Positions 62,956-64,000 of a stretch of DNA of 64,000 nucleotides are shown one piece after another. The notes beneath the pieces are model-generated. The model searched no databases, was not told the DNA's origin, and saw only the letters and a list, made by a program, of their open reading frames with translations. The stretch's first letter is position 1; every line of letters starts with the position of its first letter. A program made the translations under genes and the position numbers. The stretch comes from Monarcha castaneiventris obscurior (Eukaryota; Chordata; Aves; Passeriformes; Monarchidae). Location: positions 38,355,501-38,419,500 of the forward strand of contig JAMPIT010000575.1 in NCBI GenBank assembly GCA_026261815.1. Reading direction: 5' to 3'.

Positions 62956-63249
62956 ATGAAGACGTCAATTGTATTCTTGCTTTGCATCTCAGTTTTTCCC
63001 GGCTTTTCCCAGGGCAGAGTTGTTAGAGAGGATGAAACTGGTTTTGCCGAGTGTAACGTGTTCTTCCCTGGACAAGTCCCACCCGAAGGATTTACGGAGC
63101 CGTTCCATGTGAAAATCTGTCAGCAGTACAACAAAGAGCCACGCTTTGCAACCCTCTACAGTACTAAGGACAAAATCCCTCTTTATTCAGCTTTTAAGTT
63201 TACAAAGCCAGCTCAAAGTCAGGAGGAGAACTGGCTAGTTGAACCGCAG
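62956..63249 (+). CDS. ENDOD1: ENDOD1 (endonuclease domain-containing 1) exon 1, partial gene
   Basis: ATG at 62956 in good context (ggaccATG) opens 98 codons ending exactly at donor gtaagg (63250), phase 0. It starts with a signal peptide, MKTSIVFLLCISVFPGFSQG. The mature start has the ENDOD1 features ECNVFFPGQVPPEGF and a Cys-Gln-Gln-Tyr stretch, then RFATLYSTKDKIPLYSAFKF, the entry to the DNA/RNA non-specific endonuclease (NUC) fold. Exon 2, expected to hold the catalytic region, lies beyond the window; human ENDOD1 is also a two-exon gene of about 500 aa. Family members are secretory-pathway proteins; catalytic competence cannot be judged here. Confidence 0.95.
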
Positions 63250-64000
63250 GTAAGGCAGCTTTTCCTTCGCTGTAAAGCAACTGTTCCTGGAGAACATTTC
63301 CTCTGGGGTGAAGCTGGGGCTGGCATTTTGCAAAGGAGGCAGGAACTCTGCTTGTTGAACTTCTGTTGGTCTGAATTTAGCATGAGCAGAACTTATTTTT
63401 GTGCTTGGAACTGTGCAAACAAATAGCTTCTTATCCCAGGGAGCTTATAAAGAAAACTGGGAGGCTGCTGCATGAATGTGCCGTGCCAGGGGAGAGGAAA
63501 GCCCTCTCTGACACCAGTGATGTGTCTGTCCTGCCCGGCCAGCTCTTGTGGGCAGGGAGCACTGCTGGTGGGTTAAACATCGCAGTGTCAAGTTCAAGTT
63601 TGTTCTGTTGCCAGTGTGATCACAATGTTGATAGGAGTTCTTTAGCTTCACTAAGCAGAGATAAAACATCCATTTGTGGTTCACCAAGTTGATGCTGCAG
63701 CTTTTCAGTGTGTCCCACTGCTGCAGACTGAGGCAGGGAAATGAGTTGCTATGTCCTGGGGCGTGCAGGCTTTAGTCAAGTCAGAAGTATGCAGTACAAA
63801 ATGAATTTTGCCAGAGCCTCAGTAGTTTTTGTCTTCCCCTGACACTTGGCATGTTTAAGCAAGGCCTTCAGGCTGTTCAGTTTAAAGGAAATCCTTTAAA
63901 AATTGGTGGTGCCCTAAGACAACATTAGCTCTCCTTCAGCGCCCCCCCCCCCCCCCCCCCCCCCCAATGTTTTAGATTTTTCGGCAGTGATAATAAGGAA
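63250..64000. other. ENDOD1 intron 1 (start)
   Basis: Intronic sequence to the window edge. The only notable item is the C homopolymer at 63942. Confidence 0.7.
63942..63965. repeat. (C)24 homopolymer
   Basis: Twenty-four consecutive C residues following cagcg. Long poly-C is rare and hard to sequence, so the length is uncertain. Confidence 0.85.

Overview
The window is vertebrate nuclear DNA, most likely from a bird. It holds split genes with GT-AG introns, at least nine CR1 LINE fragments (the dominant avian retroposon), a solo LTR with a 5-bp target duplication, and a decayed gammaretrovirus-like pol. Gene content and order match the vertebrate AMOTL1 - CWC15 - ENDOD1 block (human 11q21). 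I cannot name the species. 

Layout: (1) 1-20180, plus strand: the 3' part of AMOTL1, a Hippo-pathway and junction scaffold. It comprises seven coding exons ending in the PDZ-ligand tail EVLI, and a 3'UTR of about 2.9 kb. The 5' exons lie left of the window. Its introns hold an antisense solo LTR, CR1 pieces and two small tandem duplications. (2) 20180-35340: the tail-to-tail spacer between AMOTL1 and CWC15. This is the repeat-rich part: CR1, an A-rich tract, an ERV pol relic, a diverged satellite of about 180 bp whose copies each carry telomere-like CCTAA blocks, and an AT-rich palindrome cluster. (3) 35340-48300, minus strand: complete CWC15, a spliceosome protein of 230 aa, with six coding exons and an untranslated first exon in a CpG island. 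(4) 48350-48890: immediately upstream of and divergent from CWC15 lie a GCCGCCATGATGGCGGC palindrome, a (GGCCCC)7 tract and a 15-unit GC-rich minisatellite with YY1-like cores. All fall inside a 175-codon Arg/Pro/Trp-rich ORF. (5) 48890-62950: intergenic with CR1 pieces, (ATTCC)10 and AP-1/MARE-like sites. I see no convincing gene. (6) 62956-63249, plus strand: exon 1 of ENDOD1, with a signal peptide and the start of the nuclease domain. The rest lies beyond the right edge. 

The three genes are not an operon. CWC15 is a housekeeping splicing factor driven by a CpG-island promoter, AMOTL1 is a signalling scaffold and ENDOD1 a signal-peptide-bearing nuclease-fold protein. What links them is conserved synteny. 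The observations most worth a second look are the CWC15-upstream repeat complex, the satellite/palindrome block at 27.1-27.95 kb, and the intact-looking antisense solo LTR.
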